This document shows positions 62,680 through 64,000 of a DNA stretch of 64,000 bases, piece by piece. Origin of the DNA: Salinibacterium sp. SWN248 (GTDB lineage Bacteria; Actinomycetota; Actinomycetes; Actinomycetales; Microbacteriaceae). The translations under genes were made by a program, and so were the position numbers. The stretch is taken from contig NZ_JADYWW010000001.1 of assembly GCF_015864575.1 (NCBI RefSeq), positions 62,001 to 126,000 on the forward strand, given 5' to 3'. Within the stretch, counting starts at the first letter, position 1. Each line of letters starts with the position of its first letter. A model generated the notes under the pieces. That model ran no database searches and was not told the origin of the DNA. It was given only the letters and a program-made list of their open reading frames with translations.

Positions 62680-63699
62680 CTACGCAGAATCGCGGATGAC
62701 GAGCTCAGTGTCGAGGGTCGTCACGGTGTCGACCGGTCGGTTTTCAATCAGGCCGACAATCATTTCGGCCATGCGTCGGCCCATCTCGACGGAGGGTTGG
62801 CGCACTGTCGTCAGCGGCGGAGTCGCGGTGCTCCCATAGTTGTCGTCGTCGAAACCGACCACAGCGATGTCGGCGGGCACCGAGAGCCCGGCTTCACGGA
62901 TGGCCGAGTAGGCGCCGATGGCCATCTGGTCGTTGGCGGCGAAGATTCCGTCGATGGGCTCACCGCGGGCAAGCAGCCGACGCATTGCCTCTGCTCCGGA
63001 GGGCGGCGAGAAGTCGCCGACTTCCACCAGGTCACTCGTGAGGCCGTGCTTGCCAAGGGTGGCGTGAAAAGCCGACAGGCGGTCAACGCCAGGGGGCATG
63101 TCTTGCGGGCCAGCGATCGTGGCCAGCTTGGTGCGACCGGAAGCGATCAAATGCTCAACGGCGGTGCAGGCACCAGCGAAGTTGTCGACATCCACGTAGT
63201 AGTTGTCGCCACCCACGTCGCTGAGCGGACGCCCGCCAAACACGACAGGCAGGGTGCGGCTGAGCTCAGAGTAGGAGTGGTCGCCGGTGTGGTGCGAGAC
63301 CACCAGAGCGCCATCAACGTTGCCGCCGAGGAGGTAGCGCCGCGTCTTGTGTGATGCGGCCCCTGACTCGATGATCATGTTGAGCGTGTAATCAGTGTCT
63401 TCGAGATACAGCGCAACGCCCTGAACGACCGCCGCGAAGAAGGGGTCGTCGAAGACCTTCGCCGCCGATTCCGGAACCACCATCGCGATGGCCTGCGTCT
63501 TGCGGCTCACGAGCGAACGGGCAGCGCGATTGGGCACGTAGTTGAGCTCTTCGATGGCGGCCTGAACGATAGTTGCTACATCCGCGCTCACCTTGGGAGA
63601 ACCGTTGACCACGCGAGACACGGTGGCGCGCGAAACGCCCGCCTGTGCCGCCACCATTTCGAGTGTCGGCATGGCCCCGCTGCGCAGTTTCTCCGCCAC
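62680..63699 (-). CDS. LacI-family regulator (beside a beta-glucosidase gene)
   Basis: 339 residues from GTG 63699. Helix-turn-helix MPTLEMVAAQAGVSRATVSRVVNGSPKVS, hinge AARSLVSRKTQ, then a sugar-binding effector domain. The start is uncertain: GTG 63699 (VAEKLRSGAMPT...) or ATG 63672. The frame open to 63891 would overlap the GH1 gene and is rejected. It is 41 bases downstream of that gene on the same strand, and probably regulates beta-glucoside use. Confidence 0.88.
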   Translation of the reverse strand: MAEKLRSGAMPTLEMVAAQAGVSRATVSRVVNGSPKVSADVATIVQAAIEELNYVPNRAARSLVSRKTQAIAMVVPESAAKVFDDPFFAAVVQGVALYLEDTDYTLNMIIESGAASHKTRRYLLGGNVDGALVVSHHTGDHSYSELSRTLPVVFGGRPLSDVGGDNYYVDVDNFAGACTAVEHLIASGRTKLATIAGPQDMPPGVDRLSAFHATLGKHGLTSDLVEVGDFSPPSGAEAMRRLLARGEPIDGIFAANDQMAIGAYSAIREAGLSVPADIAVVGFDDDNYGSTATPPLTTVRQPSVEMGRRMAEMIVGLIENRPVDTVTTLDTELVIRDSA

Positions 63700-63740
63700 G
63701 AGCTCGCTCTCTATTAGAAGGTCTTGCCTAACCCTAACGA

Positions 63741-64000
63741 TCAGGAGGCCTTCTTCGTGGCAGCGATATGCGCTGCGTATTCCGTGGCGCTGCGCTTGGG
63801 GATGCGCTCTTGAGTGTCGTAATCGACGTACACAATGCCGAAACGTTTGTTGTATCCCCACGCCCACTCGAAGTTGTCGAGGAGCGACCACACGAAGTAA
63901 CCGCGCACATCGGCACCATCTGCAATGGCATCCGCCACAGCCTGGATGTGTTGCGCAACGTAGCTCGCACGCTGGGGGTCGTCGATCGTGTCGCCCTCAC
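63741..64000 (-). CDS. GH1 beta-glucosidase, C-terminal part
   Basis: Only the last 86 residues are in the window; the gene begins beyond base 64000. The region ends with the family C-terminus: [16 protein letters not shown], the aglycone-site [20 protein letters not shown] and [20 protein letters not shown]. It would hydrolyse beta-glucosides such as cellobiose. Confidence 0.93.
   Translation of the reverse strand, partial: EGDTIDDPQRASYVAQHIQAVADAIADGADVRGYFVWSLLDNFEWAWGYNKRFGIVYVDYDTQERIPKRSATEYAAHIAATKKAS

Noticed and set aside
63700-63891. Upstream extension of the LacI gene to 63891
   Set aside because: It would overlap the GH1 coding end on the same strand, and the extra residues are Arg-rich shadow text.
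1-64000. Prophage, IS elements, CRISPR arrays, tRNA or rRNA genes
   Set aside because: I found no transposase, integrase, phage structural gene, regular spacer-repeat array or tRNA-like fold while reading both strands.

Overview
The window is a GC-rich, gene-dense chromosomal segment of an actinobacterium, most likely a member of the Microbacteriaceae (Salinibacterium / Rhodoglobus / Cryobacterium-like). The basis is the protein character (fused CydDC, bifunctional rhamnulose-phosphate aldolase/lactaldehyde dehydrogenase, Ala/Lys-rich protein tails, F420-type DUF385 protein), the frequent GTG starts, many apparently leaderless genes, and a recurring CGGATGCC/GGCATCCG word. I see no rRNA, tRNA, IS element, prophage or CRISPR array.

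Layout. Bases 1-12,200 form an L-rhamnose utilisation locus: ABC importer (partial permease and ATPase), mutarotase RhaM, LacI regulator, isomerase RhaI, DeoR regulator, fused aldolase/dehydrogenase RhaEW, kinase RhaB, a Gfo/Idh oxidoreductase, a GntR/FCD regulator and an FMN L-lactate dehydrogenase. Together they can take rhamnose to DHAP and, through lactaldehyde and lactate, to pyruvate. Two operator families can be read in the DNA. From 12.3 to 23.5 kb come an MFS carrier, a GH114 lipoprotein, a BlaI/M56 sensor pair diverging from the cytochrome bd operon cydA-cydB-cydDC, and small membrane proteins. From 23.5 to 27.1 kb there is an acyl-CoA dehydrogenase homologue and a toxin-antitoxin cluster (AbiEi/AbiEii, a lone HigA, HicA/HicB).

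From 27.2 to 31.9 kb are VOC, DoxX, HxlR, MFS, DUF385, a dimethylargininase-like hydrolase and an Lrp/AsnC regulator. From 32.1 to 39.6 kb a PotABCD-type polyamine importer runs with a YtcJ-type amidohydrolase and a FAD amine oxidoreductase, behind one well-formed promoter with an overlapping inverted repeat. From 39.7 to 43 kb lies an overlapping TetR / degenerate ABC ATPase / YhgE-Pip unit. From 43 to 47.1 kb are a cupin, an MFS carrier, a tandem duplication of a small membrane protein (one copy truncated by a frameshift) and small unknown proteins.

From 47.6 to 50.4 kb is a large secreted protein with a duplicated novel domain and three cell-wall-binding type 2 repeats. The rest holds unknown proteins, PfkB, a YtrA-type GntR, a NarL-type two-component system facing an FtsX/LolD-type ABC transporter, an aldo/keto reductase, PutA with a divergent LysR, and a LacI regulator next to the end of a GH1 beta-glucosidase.

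The most unusual signals are a run of start codons placed exactly 6 nt after a TANNNT hexamer (leaderless architecture), the BlaI-type palindromes shared between the sensor pair and cytochrome bd, the ABC-like protein that has lost its nucleotide-binding motifs, the duplicated and frameshifted membrane protein with a conserved promoter, and hairpin-plus-tail repeats at 30.5 kb.
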